Positions 1-9,236 are shown, counted from the stretch's first letter. The stretch is 64,000 nucleotides of DNA from Alphaproteobacteria bacterium (GCA_016125165.1 WGMH01000001.1:744001-808000), one strand, 5' to 3'. Notes: a model not told the origin generated them from the letters alone. Program-made: numbers and translations.

Positions 1-870
1 GCGCGATTCGGCGGTGCGACGTTCTCCGGGGATGCGTGGTTCGGCGGCGCGACGTTCACCGGGGAGGCGCGGTTCGGCGACGCGACGTTCTCCGGGGATG
101 CGTGGTTCGGCGGCGCAACGTTCTCCGGGTATGCTGGGTTCCGCGGCGCGACGTTCACCGGGGATGCGCGATTCGGCGGCGCGACGTTCACCGGGGATGC
201 GCGGTTCGGCGGCGCGACGTTCAGCGGGGTTGCGTGGTTCCGCGGCGCGACGTTCACCGGGGATGCGCGGTTCGGCGACGCGGCGTTCGCCGGGGTTGCG
301 TGGTTCGGCGACGCGACGTTCACCGGGGATGCGTGGTTCGGCGGCGCGACGTTCACCGGGGAGGCGCGGTTCGGCGACGCGACGTTCACCGGGGATGCGT
401 GGTTCGGCGGCGCGACGTTCACCGGGGAGGCGCGGTTCGGCGGCGCGACGTTCACCGGGGAGGCGCGGTTCGGCGGCGCGACGTTCACCGGGGATGCGCG
501 GTTCGGCGGAGCGACGTTCACCGGAGATGCGCGGTTCGACTACGCGACGTTCACCGGGGATGCGGGGTTCGACAGCGCGACGTTCACGGGGGAGGCGTGG
601 TTTGGTAGTGCGACGTTCACCGGGGATGCTGGGTTCTGCGGCGCGACGTTCACCGGGGTTGCGTGGATTGGCGGCGCGACGTTCACCGGGGATGCGGGGT
701 TCGGCGGTGCGACGTTCGCCCGGGATGCTGGGTTCGGCGGCGCGACGTTTACCGGAGATGCGCGGTTCGACAGCGCGACGTTCACCAGGGGTGCGTGGTT
801 CGACAACGCGACGTTCTCCGGGAATGCGTGGTTCCGCGACGCGACGTTCTCAGGGGGTGCGAATTTCAGC
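1..870 (+). repeat. 33-bp tandem repeat array encoding 11-residue units
   Basis: The unit (GCGACGTTCACCGGGGATGC plus 13 further bases) recurs about 26 times with few changes, in phase with the gene that encodes the pentapeptide-type repeats. Many adjacent units are identical or differ at one or two bases, so the array is conserved as DNA and not just as protein. Because 33 is a multiple of three, unit gain or loss keeps frame. The array continues upstream of the window. It decays between about 860 and 1000. Confidence 0.9.
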
Positions 871-1845
871 GGGACCGGCCCGTTCGAGAAGCGCGCGAGT
901 TTCGAGTATGCGCGTTTCTATCGTGGTGTTGAATTCTCTGGGCGCACCTTCCGCGAGCGGACGGAGTTTTCCAAAGCACGATTTCATGGCGTACCAAAAT
1001 TTCACGGCGCCAAATTGCATCCCGATACGAGGTTCCAGAATGCTTGGTTTTCGGGAGAGAGTTACGCCCTTCCTCCACTGAGTCGCGAATGGTTCTATGA
1101 GGCTTTGTTGCATCGTTCCAATCAGGAGGCCATCAAGGAAGAACGTCCAGCCGCGCGGACGCGGCTGGCCATATGGATGCAAGGCCGCCGCAGAATGTGG
1201 GACCGTAGAGGGCTGCTCGGGCGGTGGAAGGCGCCGCGATTTGGCGGGTGGTTGTTCGAGACGCGCCGGTTTCCAGAGCTCGCGATGGTCGGCACCGCGC
1301 GCAACAAGGACGCCGAAGAATACGAGATCGCCTATCGCCAGCTGCGGCGGCTGTGCGCCGATATCGGCAGCATCGAATATGAAGGCCTGTTTCACGCGCT
1401 GGAACTGAAGGCGCACCGTGCCCGCACCGACACGCAAATCCCGGCGCGAATTGCATCGTGGCTCTATGAGATGCTGTCCGACTATGGCCGCTCGATGGCG
1501 CGTCCCATGCTGGCGCTGCTGAACGCGTGGTTTCTGGCGGTGATCTTCTATCTGCTGCTGTTCCTGCCGCCCTACGATTCCGCTGGGCCCGGCATGAGTG
1601 AAGCGGCATGCCGAGCGATGGGCTCTCCTCCGGGCACCGAAATCTGGACAGCCGCTGCGCGCGAATTCCTTCCTTCGCTCTTCGGTATGTCCGCCGTTGC
1701 GAACCGGCCCGAATGGCTGCGCTGCGCCGAAGGCTCGCACCCGCTGCTGTTCTTCACGGCCGGCGTGCTGCAGATTCTCGTCTTCATTGCCTGCGTTTCG
1801 CTGTTCCTGATCGCGCTTCGGCGGCGCTTTCAGCTTCGGGATTGA
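1..1845 (+). CDS. Pentapeptide-type repeat protein with C-terminal membrane segments (5' end outside window)
   Basis: Frame 1 is open from the first base to the TGA at 1845, giving 614 visible residues with the N-terminus cut off by the window edge. About the first 290 residues are an almost uninterrupted series of 11-residue units of the type ATFTGDARFGG, with Phe every 5 and 6 residues alternately. This matches the phenylalanine-rich class of pentapeptide-repeat proteins, which fold as a right-handed beta-helix. After a degenerate stretch (to about residue 350) comes a non-repeat region rich in Arg and Trp, then a hydrophobic segment near 505-525 (LALLNAWFLAVIFYLLLFL), a short extracytoplasmic loop with two Cys, and a final hydrophobic segment ending in RRR. 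The C-terminal part thus looks like a membrane anchor that displays the helix in the cytoplasm. Function is unknown; other reading frames here are artefacts of the DNA repeat. Confidence 0.85.
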   Translation, partial: ARFGGATFSGDAWFGGATFTGEARFGDATFSGDAWFGGATFSGYAGFRGATFTGDARFGGATFTGDARFGGATFSGVAWFRGATFTGDARFGDAAFAGVAWFGDATFTGDAWFGGATFTGEARFGDATFTGDAWFGGATFTGEARFGGATFTGEARFGGATFTGDARFGGATFTGDARFDYATFTGDAGFDSATFTGEAWFGSATFTGDAGFCGATFTGVAWIGGATFTGDAGFGGATFARDAGFGGATFTGDARFDSATFTRGAWFDNATFSGNAWFRDATFSGGANFSGTGPFEKRASFEYARFYRGVEFSGRTFRERTEFSKARFHGVPKFHGAKLHPDTRFQNAWFSGESYALPPLSREWFYEALLHRSNQEAIKEERPAARTRLAIWMQGRRRMWDRRGLLGRWKAPRFGGWLFETRRFPELAMVGTARNKDAEEYEIAYRQLRRLCADIGSIEYEGLFHALELKAHRARTDTQIPARIASWLYEMLSDYGRSMARPMLALLNAWFLAVIFYLLLFLPPYDSAGPGMSEAACRAMGSPPGTEIWTAAAREFLPSLFGMSAVANRPEWLRCAEGSHPLLFFTAGVLQILVFIACVSLFLIALRRRFQLRD

Positions 1846-1849
1846 CCAC

Positions 1850-1993
1850 TTGGCCGGTACCCTCCTCATTCTCACCGGCTCTCCCGGGTCGGGGAAATCG
1901 ACGGTGGCGAAGCTGCTCATGGCGGGCGCGGAGGAGAAGGCCGCGCATCTGCTCGCCTGGAATTGCTCTAGTGATCCTTGGTGCGGCTGGTGA
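1850..1993 (+). pseudogene. Truncated P-loop kinase/ATPase remnant
   Basis: Starting at a TTG 5 bases after the preceding stop, a 47-codon frame reads LAGTLLILTGSPGSGKSTVA and so on, a clean Walker A motif (GSPGSGKST) at the N-terminus of an AAA/shikimate-kinase-like small-molecule kinase. About 35 residues later, where such proteins normally continue for 130-180 residues, the frame runs into the 3' end of the opposite-strand UPF0114 gene and stops. No Walker B or later part is found nearby. I read it as the 5' stump of a gene whose rest was deleted when the downstream convergent gene was joined to it. It may still be translated by coupling to the upstream gene. Confidence 0.6.
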
Positions 1994-2483
1994 TCCAGTC
2001 CATCAGCGCCAGCAGCACGCCCGAACCCACGAACACGATGTGGATGATCACCAGCCAGCGCAGGTTTTCCTTGTCGTAGCTGGCGATCTCCATGAAGGCC
2101 TTCAAGAGGTGGATCGCTGAAATGGCGACGATGGAGGCCACCAGCTTCAGCTTCATGCCGGAGAAATCGACCTTCCCCATCCAGCTTGGCCGGTCGGGGT
2201 GGTCGTCGTTGTCGATCTTGGAAACGAAATTCTCGTAGCCGGAGAAGATCACCATCAGCAGCAGGTTCGCCGCCAGCGAGAGGTCGATCAGGCTAAGGGT
2301 CCAGATCAGGATATCGGTTTCGGTGATTTCCAGCAGGCGCGGAATTTCGCCCACCAGCTCCTCCACGAAGATCACCATCAGGGCGACCAGCGCCAGAACA
2401 AGCCCGGCATAGAAGGGGACCATCAGCCAGCGGCTGGCGAAGAGGGCATTTTCGAAGGCGCGTTCAATACGGTTGTGGGCCAT
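1968..2483 (-). CDS. UPF0114 (YqhA-like) integral membrane protein
   Basis: 171 residues starting MAHNRIERAFENALFASRWL. Four hydrophobic segments are visible: the residue 20-45 region (MVPFYAGLVLALVALMVIFV), 65-90 (ILIWTLSLIDLSLAANLLLM), about 115-135 (LKLVASIVAISAIHLLKAFM) and the C-terminal one (WLVIIHIVFVGSGVLLALMD). The central GYENFVSKID stretch is characteristic of the UPF0114 family; the family has no firmly established function. ATG at 2483 is chosen because GGAAAG lies just upstream and homologues start here; an upstream in-frame start would add 36 residues without hydrophobic or conserved character. It converges on the P-loop remnant and overlaps its end. Confidence 0.85.
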   Translation of the reverse strand: MAHNRIERAFENALFASRWLMVPFYAGLVLALVALMVIFVEELVGEIPRLLEITETDILIWTLSLIDLSLAANLLLMVIFSGYENFVSKIDNDDHPDRPSWMGKVDFSGMKLKLVASIVAISAIHLLKAFMEIASYDKENLRWLVIIHIVFVGSGVLLALMDWITSRTKDH

Positions 2484-2575
2484 GGTCTTTCCGGATCGGG
2501 GTGTTCTCATTCCTCCCGATTTGACGGGTGATCCGCAAAGGCGGAAAATTGCCGCAGCCAATCGGAGAGGGTTCC

Positions 2576-3187
2576 ATGACCGAGCATCCAACAGATCGCG
2601 CCCAATTCAAAGCCATGAAGGACGGCACGCAGGAAGATTGGATGAAGATCGCGGCGGCCTCTGTGCCGTTCAACCGCGAACTTCCGGGTCGCGTTGTCGA
2701 GCATCTGAAACTGTTGCAGGGCGATTGCGGCGGCTTCGCGGTGGATCGCTTCGAACATTCTCTGCAATCTGCCACGCTGGCGCATCGCGATGGCATGGAC
2801 GAGGAATATGTTGTCTGCGCCCTGCTTCACGATATCGGTGACATCCTCGCCTCGCAGAACCATGCGGAGCTTGGCGCCACGATCCTGAAGCCCTTCGTGT
2901 CGGAAGAGAACTGGTGGATGCTGCAGCATCACGGCATTTTCCAGGGCTATTACTTCTTTCACTATCTGGGGCTCGACCGGGACATGCGCGAGCAGTTCCG
3001 CGGCCATCCCGCCTTCGAAAAAACCGCGATGTTCTGCGCGCGCCACGATCAGAACGCCTTCGATCCGGACTATGACACCATGCCGCTCGAAGCCTTCGTG
3101 CCGATGGTGCAGCGGGTCATGGCGCGGCCCAAGCGCTCCATCTATATGCGCGAAGACGGCAAGCCGCTCACCCAGGCCGCTGAATAA
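2576..3187 (+). CDS. HD-domain protein (possible MIOX/PhnZ-type)
   Basis: 203 residues from ATG 2576, preceded by GGAGAG. The HD signature is at about residues 64-95: histidine in RFEHSL, then H in LAHRDG, then the paired HD in ALLHDIGD, with further His in QNHAEL and QHHGIFQGYYFFHYLG and an Asp near CARHDQNAFDP. HD proteins bind two metals and are mostly phosphohydrolases, but the length, the HHGIFQGYYFFH segment and the final RPKRSIY tail resemble the group related to mixed-valent diiron oxygenases (PhnZ, inositol oxygenase). Substrate cannot be told from sequence. It is followed after 5 bases by a SnoaL-like gene, so the two probably form one transcript. Confidence 0.75.
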   Translation: MTEHPTDRAQFKAMKDGTQEDWMKIAAASVPFNRELPGRVVEHLKLLQGDCGGFAVDRFEHSLQSATLAHRDGMDEEYVVCALLHDIGDILASQNHAELGATILKPFVSEENWWMLQHHGIFQGYYFFHYLGLDRDMREQFRGHPAFEKTAMFCARHDQNAFDPDYDTMPLEAFVPMVQRVMARPKRSIYMREDGKPLTQAAE

Positions 3188-3192
3188 CGGCC

Positions 3193-3633
3193 ATGCCCCC
3201 ATCGGGAACGGACACCAACAAGCTGGCATTGCGCCGGGCGCTGGAAGCCTATGCGCGCGGCGAAGTCGAGCCCATCAAGGCGTTGGCCAGCGATCATATC
3301 GTGTGGACCACCAACGCCATGCCCGGCCATTACCGCTTCGGCGGCAAGCACAGCGGCCGCGCGGGCATGACGGAATCGCTCGCCATCATCGCCGCCGAAT
3401 ATGCGATCACGCGTTACGTCGTGCGCGAAATGGTGGCGGAAGGTGATGTCATCTGGACCACGGTCGATTTCGGCGCCATCTATCGCAAAAGCGGCGCCAA
3501 GGTGGACGTGACACTCGTCAGCCGCTGGCAGTTTGCGGAGGGCAAGATCGTGGCCTTCACGGAGTTTTTTGATTCCGCCGGCACGCTCAGCCAACTTGGA
3601 CGCCTGCCGGAATCCTTCGTCACAGCCGGCTGA
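3193..3633 (+). CDS. SnoaL-like / NTF2-fold protein
   Basis: 146 residues. The order RRALEAYARGEVEPIKALASDHIVW, a central GRAGMTESLA helix, and the C-terminal strands VDVTLVSRWQFAEGKIVAFTEFFD is the standard SnoaL/NTF2 cone fold, in which a small ligand sits in a pocket lined by the helices. Such proteins can be isomerases, dehydratases, cyclases or plain ligand binders, so no reaction is assigned. It lies 5 bases behind the HD-domain gene in the same direction and probably shares its messenger. It converges with the quinone oxidoreductase gene, whose end is 20 bases away. Confidence 0.75.
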   Translation: MPPSGTDTNKLALRRALEAYARGEVEPIKALASDHIVWTTNAMPGHYRFGGKHSGRAGMTESLAIIAAEYAITRYVVREMVAEGDVIWTTVDFGAIYRKSGAKVDVTLVSRWQFAEGKIVAFTEFFDSAGTLSQLGRLPESFVTAG

Positions 3634-3653
3634 ACCGCCGCAGCAATTTGAAG

Positions 3654-4625
3654 TCAGGGAACGAGCACCGTTGCCCCGGTGGTGTTGCGGCTGTGCAGCG
3701 CCTCATGCGCCGCGCGCGCTTCGCTCAAGGCAAAGCGCTGATTGACCGCGATCTTCACCGCGCCCGATGCGATCACCGAAAACAGATCGTCAGCGGTTTC
3801 CTGCAATTCTTCGGGGGTGCGCGTGTAGTGAAACAACGTGGGCCGCGTCAGATAGAGCGATCCCTTGGCAGAGAGGATGCCTGGCTCGAATGGCGGCACC
3901 GCGCCCGAAGAATTGCCGAAGCTCACCATCAATCCACGCGTTGCAAGGCAATCGAGCGAACCGGACCAGGTGTCCTTGCCGATGGAATCATAAACCACCG
4001 GCACGCCTTCGCCATTGGTGAGTTCGCGCACGCGCTGCACCCACGGATCGGTTCGCAAATTCAGAACATGCGCATAGCCGTTGGCGCGCGCCAGCTCGAT
4101 CTTTTCATCGGAGCCAACCGTGCCGATGGCGATAGCGCCCAGATGTTTCGCCCATTGTCCGGCAATCAGCCCCACGCCGCCCGCCGCCGCATGGAACAGG
4201 ATCTTCTGCCCCTTCTCGAGGGCGAAGGTGCGCTTCAGAAGATATTGCGCGGTCATGCCCTTCAGCAGCGATGCGGCCGCCTGTTCGTCGCTTACGCCGT
4301 CGGGCAGTTTCACCACGCGGTCTGCCGCCACCACATGATATTCCGCATAGGCGCCGATGGGGCCCGTGCAATAGCCGACACGCTCGCCGACCTTGAGTGT
4401 ACGGACATTCTCGCCGAGCGCGTCCACCACGCCGGCCGCTTCCAGCCCGAGCCCGCTTGGCATCGGCACCGGATAAAGCCCGGAGCGGTGATAGGTATCG
4501 ATGAAGTTCACGCCGATCGCGGTGTGCCTGATGCGCACCTGCCCCGGCCCCGGCTGCGGAACATCCGCCTCCACAACCTCAATAACCTCCGGCCCCCCGG
4601 CCTTGGCGATGCGTATGGCTTTCAT
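3654..4625 (-). CDS. qor: NADPH:quinone oxidoreductase (zinc-free medium-chain dehydrogenase)
   Basis: 323 residues, the normal length of the quinone oxidoreductase branch of the medium-chain dehydrogenase/reductase family. The N-terminal GroES-like fold reads PGPGQVRIRHTAIGVNFIDTYHRSGLYP, with the quinone-reductase NFIDTYxRxGLY signature and without the zinc-binding Cys set of alcohol dehydrogenases. The Rossmann part contains the AAAGGVGLIAGQWAKHLGA nucleotide-binding turn near residue 147. It should reduce quinones or similar conjugated carbonyls with NADPH in the cytoplasm. It lies 10 bases downstream of the dienelactone hydrolase gene, same strand, so the two are probably co-transcribed. 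Confidence 0.9.
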   Translation of the reverse strand: MKAIRIAKAGGPEVIEVVEADVPQPGPGQVRIRHTAIGVNFIDTYHRSGLYPVPMPSGLGLEAAGVVDALGENVRTLKVGERVGYCTGPIGAYAEYHVVAADRVVKLPDGVSDEQAAASLLKGMTAQYLLKRTFALEKGQKILFHAAAGGVGLIAGQWAKHLGAIAIGTVGSDEKIELARANGYAHVLNLRTDPWVQRVRELTNGEGVPVVYDSIGKDTWSGSLDCLATRGLMVSFGNSSGAVPPFEPGILSAKGSLYLTRPTLFHYTRTPEELQETADDLFSVIASGAVKIAVNQRFALSEARAAHEALHSRNTTGATVLVP

Positions 4626-4635
4626 GGCGCTTTCA

Positions 4636-5334
4636 CTAGCTCAGATGCGTGCGGAAAAACGTGTCGGTGCGGCCGTTCGCAAGTTCGGCGCAGGCCTTGT
4701 CGAAATGGGCGCCGCCTTCGCGGGCGAAGGCGTGATCCATTTCCGGATAATGGTGCACCGTCACGAGCGGATTGCCCGACAGCCCGTCCATGATCTGCTT
4801 CTGCGCATCGGGTTTGACGTATTCGTCCTTGCCAGCGATGTGCAGCATCAGCGGCTTTTTGATCTTCTTGGCTTCATCGAGCCTGGTCTGGATGTTCACG
4901 CCGTAATAGCCGACCGCGGCATCGGCGTTTGTGCGTGTGGCGGTGAGATAGGCGAGGAAGCCGCCGAGACAATAGCCCACCGCGCCCACCTTGCCGGTGC
5001 AGCCGGAAAGGCCACGCAGATGATCGATGGAGGCCTGAATGTCGGCGACGCCGGTATCGGGATTGAAGCGGCCCATCAGGTCGAAGGCGCGCTGCCATTC
5101 CGCGTCGGTCTTGTCGGTCAGCTGGACGCCGGGTTCCAGCCGCCAGAACAGATCGGGGCAGAGCGCAAAGAAGCCGCGCGCGGCGAGGTGATCGGTGATG
5201 TCGCGCATCACCTGATTGATACCGAAGATCTCCTGGATCACGACAATGCCCGGCCCGCGGCCTGACGCGGGCGTGGCCAGATAGGCGCCGAAGCTGCCAT
5301 CCGGCCCCGTCACTGTGATGTCCTGCCGCTGCAT
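4636..5334 (-). CDS. Dienelactone hydrolase family protein
   Basis: 232 residues, alpha/beta-hydrolase fold. The nucleophile is Cys in GYCLGG (about residue 123), the acid is Asp in AGKDEYV (about 172) and the base is His in MDHAFAR (about 202), the Cys-Asp-His triad of dienelactone hydrolases. The N-terminal PGIVVIQEIFGIN carries the usual oxyanion segment with EIFG. Whether the natural substrate is a dienelactone or another ester cannot be said, because no other ring-cleavage genes are nearby. GGGAGG stands before ATG 5334. First gene of a probable two-gene unit with the quinone oxidoreductase. Confidence 0.88.
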   Translation of the reverse strand: MQRQDITVTGPDGSFGAYLATPASGRGPGIVVIQEIFGINQVMRDITDHLAARGFFALCPDLFWRLEPGVQLTDKTDAEWQRAFDLMGRFNPDTGVADIQASIDHLRGLSGCTGKVGAVGYCLGGFLAYLTATRTNADAAVGYYGVNIQTRLDEAKKIKKPLMLHIAGKDEYVKPDAQKQIMDGLSGNPLVTVHHYPEMDHAFAREGGAHFDKACAELANGRTDTFFRTHLS

Positions 5335-5394
5335 TGCCGCCTCCCAATTCCGTGAGGCGGCAAATTAACCGTTCGAGGCGGGACGCGCTATGTG

Positions 5395-7464
5395 TCAGGC
5401 CGTCCCTTGCGGTGACCCCATCGGCTGCTGGGTCTGTGGCGGCAGCTGCAGGACCTGGCTGAGCTGAAGCGGGTTTGTGATCGGTGCCGAGCAGGTTGCA
5501 TGCTGGCACAGGTAGGCTGTCGGAACCCCGTTGACCATCGTCTTGCCATAGGCGGGATGATTCGGCGGCAGCTGCTCCTCCGGCTCGACGACCATAAGCA
5601 GTTTGTTGGGAAGGCTTCGGCCAAGAACAGCCTGCACAAGCTCGCTCGTTTTTGGATTGCTGCGGGACCCTACAATAATGATCTGAAGGCCAGTCATCAC
5701 GTATTCCAGGCCATTGATGAATGTACCCATCGACACGGGAACGCGGACAAGCTCTCCTGAGAATGCCTGGATTTGTGCGTTTGACTTGTCCCTGTACAGC
5801 GGATCACCAGTGATGAAAAACAGGCGAGCCAGAACTTCAACCATCGTACCATTGGCGCACGGCATGGCTTGATCGAAGACCATGCGCGGACGCGCAATCA
5901 ATGGATCGGCGTCGTCGGCGGTGTAGAAGTAGCCGCCATTCTGCATGTCCCAAAAGTGTTCGTTCAGGGTGTGAATCCAGCGCTGCGCATCGGCGAGATA
6001 TCTCTTTTCCCCCAGAAGTTCGAAGAGAATAAGGGCCGCGCGCGCCATGTGTGCATAGTCATCTGCAAACCCGTTGGGATTGCGCTTGGCATCACGCCAG
6101 GAATGATAGAGGCGGTCTCCTTCGCTGACGATGTTCAGGAGGTGATCATATGCGCGGGTCGCCATCGCAAGCCATTCCGGTTTGCGGAAGGCAGCTCCGG
6201 CTTGCGCAAGTGCGGCAACCATCATGGCATTCCAGTCTGTGATGACTTTGTCGTCACGGATTGGTGCCACACGCTTCAATCGTGTATCGAGCAGAAGCTG
6301 GCGCTGCTTCTTAAGGAGCGCCATGTCTGCGTCTGTCAGCGTGAAATTCTGCAACGGCGAGAGGCGATGCAGGATGTTCCGGCCGTTCTGGAAATTTCCT
6401 TGTGGCATGACGCCATAGATTTCCTTGAAACGGGCGACATAGGTGCCCTTTAGTGCGGCATCGATCTCGGCTTCCGTCCACAGGTAATATTTGCCCTCCT
6501 CGCCTTCGCTATCGGCATCGATTGAGGCTGCAAATGCATCCCCCACCATCATTTCGCGGCGAATCCACTGAATGGTTTCCTCGACGCGATCGCGATAGAG
6601 GGGTGAGCGATCGTGCTGCCAGGCAAGTGTCAGGATTGCGATGAGTTGCGCGTTGTCGCTCAGCATTTTTTCGAAATGCGGCACCAGCCAGCGCTCGTCG
6701 GTTGAATAGCGCGCAAATCCGCCACCGACATGGTCGTAAATGCCGCCCATGGACATCGCATCGAGGGATGAACGGGCGAGATGTATGAACTGCATTGCGC
6801 CGGTGCGCAGATATCCGCGCCACAGGACTTCGACGAGTCCGACAGTTGGAAATTTCGGGGTGCCGGTCAGTCCGCCATAGAACATGTCGAAGCGCTGGCC
6901 GATATGAATTGCCAGGTCGTTTATCGTTCCCGGGTTTATCTGGCCGCTCAGGTCGCGCGACCATAATTGTGTGAAGAGCTCCTGTACGCGCGCCGTTGTT
7001 TGGGCAACCGGTTCGGGCTTGTCCGCATAGATTGCAGCGACGTCGGTAAGGACGCGCTTGAAGGGCGGCGCGCCAAATCGCGGTTCCTTTGGCAGATAGG
7101 TCGCGCTGAAATAAGGTTCACCCAGCGGCGTCAGGAACATCGTCAGCGGCCAGCCGCCGCTGTTGCCGAGCGCGTTCGCCGCGGCTTGATAGATCTGGTC
7201 CACATCGGGGCGCTCTTCGCGGTCCACCTTGATGGGGATGAAGAGGTCGTTGATGAGCGCTGCCGTTTCCGGATCGGCGAAGCTCTCTTCGTTCATCACA
7301 TGGCACCAGTGGCAGGCCGTGTATCCCACGGAGAGCAGGATCGGCTTGCCGGCGGCTTCGGCCTCGGCGAGGGCTTCCTTGCCCCATGGGCGCCAGTGAA
7401 CGGGATTGTCCTTGTGCAGAAGAAGATAGGGACTCGTCTCAGCGTCGAGCAGATTGCGGCTCAT
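5395..7464 (-). CDS. DUF255 thioredoxin-like / glycosidase-fold protein (YyaL family)
   Basis: 689 residues from ATG 7464, with AGGATGG just upstream. The N-terminus [21 protein letters not shown] followed by [11 protein letters not shown] (a CxxC thioredoxin-type site near residue 57) and [15 protein letters not shown] is the signature of the DUF255 family, found from bacteria to human SPATA20. The rest is a long alpha/alpha-barrel region with [20 protein letters not shown] and PHFEKML motifs. A redox or carbohydrate-related role has been proposed for the family, but it is not settled. The C-terminal domain keeps the late motif [11 protein letters not shown]. Codon use is somewhat less G+C-rich than in the neighbours. 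Confidence 0.88.
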   Translation of the reverse strand: MSRNLLDAETSPYLLLHKDNPVHWRPWGKEALAEAEAAGKPILLSVGYTACHWCHVMNEESFADPETAALINDLFIPIKVDREERPDVDQIYQAAANALGNSGGWPLTMFLTPLGEPYFSATYLPKEPRFGAPPFKRVLTDVAAIYADKPEPVAQTTARVQELFTQLWSRDLSGQINPGTINDLAIHIGQRFDMFYGGLTGTPKFPTVGLVEVLWRGYLRTGAMQFIHLARSSLDAMSMGGIYDHVGGGFARYSTDERWLVPHFEKMLSDNAQLIAILTLAWQHDRSPLYRDRVEETIQWIRREMMVGDAFAASIDADSEGEEGKYYLWTEAEIDAALKGTYVARFKEIYGVMPQGNFQNGRNILHRLSPLQNFTLTDADMALLKKQRQLLLDTRLKRVAPIRDDKVITDWNAMMVAALAQAGAAFRKPEWLAMATRAYDHLLNIVSEGDRLYHSWRDAKRNPNGFADDYAHMARAALILFELLGEKRYLADAQRWIHTLNEHFWDMQNGGYFYTADDADPLIARPRMVFDQAMPCANGTMVEVLARLFFITGDPLYRDKSNAQIQAFSGELVRVPVSMGTFINGLEYVMTGLQIIIVGSRSNPKTSELVQAVLGRSLPNKLLMVVEPEEQLPPNHPAYGKTMVNGVPTAYLCQHATCSAPITNPLQLSQVLQLPPQTQQPMGSPQGTA

Positions 7465-7595
7465 GGTCCATCCTGGTGGGCCGTGCGCCATTTCGTGGGG
7501 CCGATGCCCGTGGCGCTGCGGCGAAGCGTTGTTGTAGTTTCCTTATGCGCGAACGTTGCGCCGGACAAGAAGACAAAGCCAAAGCGGTGAATGCG

Positions 7596-7868
7596 ATGAA
7601 GGTCAACATCACGGTGGACATGACGCCCGAAGAGGCCCGCAGGATGATGGGCCTGCCCGATGTTGCCCCCCTGCAGGAAAAGATGATGGCCGAGATGGAG
7701 CGGCGGATGCAGGCCGCCCTCGATACCTCCGATCCCGAAGCCATGCTGAAGGCGTGGTTTCCCATGGGCGGACAGGGCTTCGAGCAATTCCAGCGCTTCC
7801 TGTGGGATAGCGCGCGGGCCGCGACGGGCGGCACCGCGAAGAAGGATACGCCCAAGAGCGGGCGTTGA
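7596..7868 (+). CDS. DUF6489 family protein
   Basis: 90 residues beginning MKVNITVDMTPEEARRMMGLPDV. The PEEARxMxGLPDVxPxQ pattern followed by MMAEMERRMQAAL and a WFPMGGQGFEQFQRFLW block matches a small alphaproteobacterial family of unknown function that is regularly found just upstream of mnmE. The start is placed at ATG 7596, where similarity begins; the open frame extends upstream without coding character. The stop shares an A with the ATG of mnmE (TGATG), so translation of the two is probably coupled. Confidence 0.8.
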   Translation: MKVNITVDMTPEEARRMMGLPDVAPLQEKMMAEMERRMQAALDTSDPEAMLKAWFPMGGQGFEQFQRFLWDSARAATGGTAKKDTPKSGR

Positions 7869-9172
7869 TGGCCGATACGATTTTTGCCCTTTCGAGCGCG
7901 GCGGGCCGTGCCGGTGTGGCGGTGGTGCGGGTGTCGGGGCCCCGCGCCGGCGAAGCGCTCAAAACATTGTCAGCAAAGGCTTTGCCGAAACCGCGCATGG
8001 CGGTCACCCGGCAGCTTTCGGCAAATGGTGCGCCGATCGACGATGCATTGGCCCTCTGGTTTCAGGGCCCTTCCAGTTTCACCGGCGAAGACGTTGTCGA
8101 GTTTCACGTCCATGGCGGACGCGCCATTCTCGCGGCCCTGTTTGCTGCGCTGGAGGGGATGGGCCTTCGCCCCGCCGAGGCCGGGGAATTCACCCGCCGC
8201 GCGGTTGAGAACGGCAAGTTCGACCTCACCCGCGCCGAAGCTCTCGCCGATCTCATCGATGCGGAAACCGAAGGCCAGCGGCGGCAGGCGCTGGAGCAAT
8301 ATGAAGGCCGGCTCGCCGCGCTTTATGAGGATTGGAGCGCCCGCCTCCTGAAGGCCGTGGCGTGGGGCGAAGCCGCCATCGACTTTGCCGATGAAGAGGT
8401 TCCGGAGGATTGCGGCGCCGAGGCGCGCGCTATCGCAGCCGGAATTCTCAAGGAAATTCAAGCACATCTGGCCGACCATCACCGGGGCGAACTGGTCCGC
8501 GAGGGATTATACTTAACAGTGTTAGGTCAACCCAATGCCGGCAAGAGTTCCCTCGTAAACGCCCTCGCCAAGCGCGATGTCGCCATCGTTTCGGAGCAGG
8601 CTGGAACCACCCGCGATGTGGTGGAGGCGCGCCTCGATCTTGGCGGCTATCCAGTCACGGTGGCCGACACGGCAGGCCTGCGCGAGGCCGCTGAGGGCAT
8701 CGAGGCAGAAGGCATCCGCCGGGCGCTGGCCCGTGCCGAAGCCGCCGATCTCACGCTGCTGGTGCTGGATGGCGCCGCGGCCGAACCCTATGCCGGGCTG
8801 CCAGAAGACCTGATTTCCGGCGCTTCGCTCACGGTCTGGAACAAGGCCGATCTCGCGGGCCACCCCAAGGGCCTCGCCATCTCCGCCAAAACGGGTGCTG
8901 GTCTCCCGGAACTTCTGGCGGAACTCACGGCCCTCGTCCGCGACCGGCTTCAGAGCGCCACAGACGCCCCGCCCCTGCTCACCCGGTCCCGGCACCGGCA
9001 TGCGCTCGAACGCGCCGCCGAAGCCCTCACCCGCGCCATCGCCGCACCAGAGGCGGAACTGATGAGCGAAGACCTCCGTCTCGCCCAGCGTGAACTCGGC
9101 CGCATCACCGGCAAAGTCGATATCGAGGATGTGCTGGGCGTAATCTTCGCCGAATTCTGCATCGGGAAGTGA
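7868..9172 (+). CDS. mnmE: tRNA uridine-34 modification GTPase MnmE
   Basis: 434 residues. With MnmG it installs the carboxymethylaminomethyl group on U34 of certain tRNAs. The N-terminal formyl-THF-binding domain starts TIFALSSAAGRAGVAVVRVSG; the inserted GTPase domain shows P-loop GQPNAGKSSL, switch GTTRDVVE, DTAGLRE and the base-recognition NKAD; the protein ends in FCIGK, whose Cys is the conserved C-terminal residue of the family. Start at ATG 7868 overlaps the upstream DUF6489 stop. A parS site follows 1 base after the stop codon, then mnmG. Confidence 0.97.
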   Translation: MADTIFALSSAAGRAGVAVVRVSGPRAGEALKTLSAKALPKPRMAVTRQLSANGAPIDDALALWFQGPSSFTGEDVVEFHVHGGRAILAALFAALEGMGLRPAEAGEFTRRAVENGKFDLTRAEALADLIDAETEGQRRQALEQYEGRLAALYEDWSARLLKAVAWGEAAIDFADEEVPEDCGAEARAIAAGILKEIQAHLADHHRGELVREGLYLTVLGQPNAGKSSLVNALAKRDVAIVSEQAGTTRDVVEARLDLGGYPVTVADTAGLREAAEGIEAEGIRRALARAEAADLTLLVLDGAAAEPYAGLPEDLISGASLTVWNKADLAGHPKGLAISAKTGAGLPELLAELTALVRDRLQSATDAPPLLTRSRHRHALERAAEALTRAIAAPEAELMSEDLRLAQRELGRITGKVDIEDVLGVIFAEFCIGK

Positions 9173-9173
9173 T

Positions 9174-9189
9174 TGTTTCACGTGAAACA
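9174..9189. other. parS centromere site 1
   Basis: TGTTTCACGTGAAACA, a perfect 16-bp palindrome identical to the ParB-binding parS consensus. It sits in the short gap between mnmE and mnmG, about 3.4 kb from parB. ParB is expected to load here and spread over neighbouring DNA with CTP. Confidence 0.93.
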
Positions 9190-9236
9190 TCGCTTTGGCT
9201 TGTCCGATAGGCCGCCCGCGCGTATACGCCGCCACC

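Noticed and set aside
14..1081. Long Arg/Ser-rich and Arg/Val-rich plus-strand frames and an Asn/Pro-rich minus-strand frame across the 33-bp repeats
   Set aside because: They are out-of-phase readings of the tandem repeat. Only frame 1 gives a known repeat-protein pattern and continues into a normal C-terminal domain.
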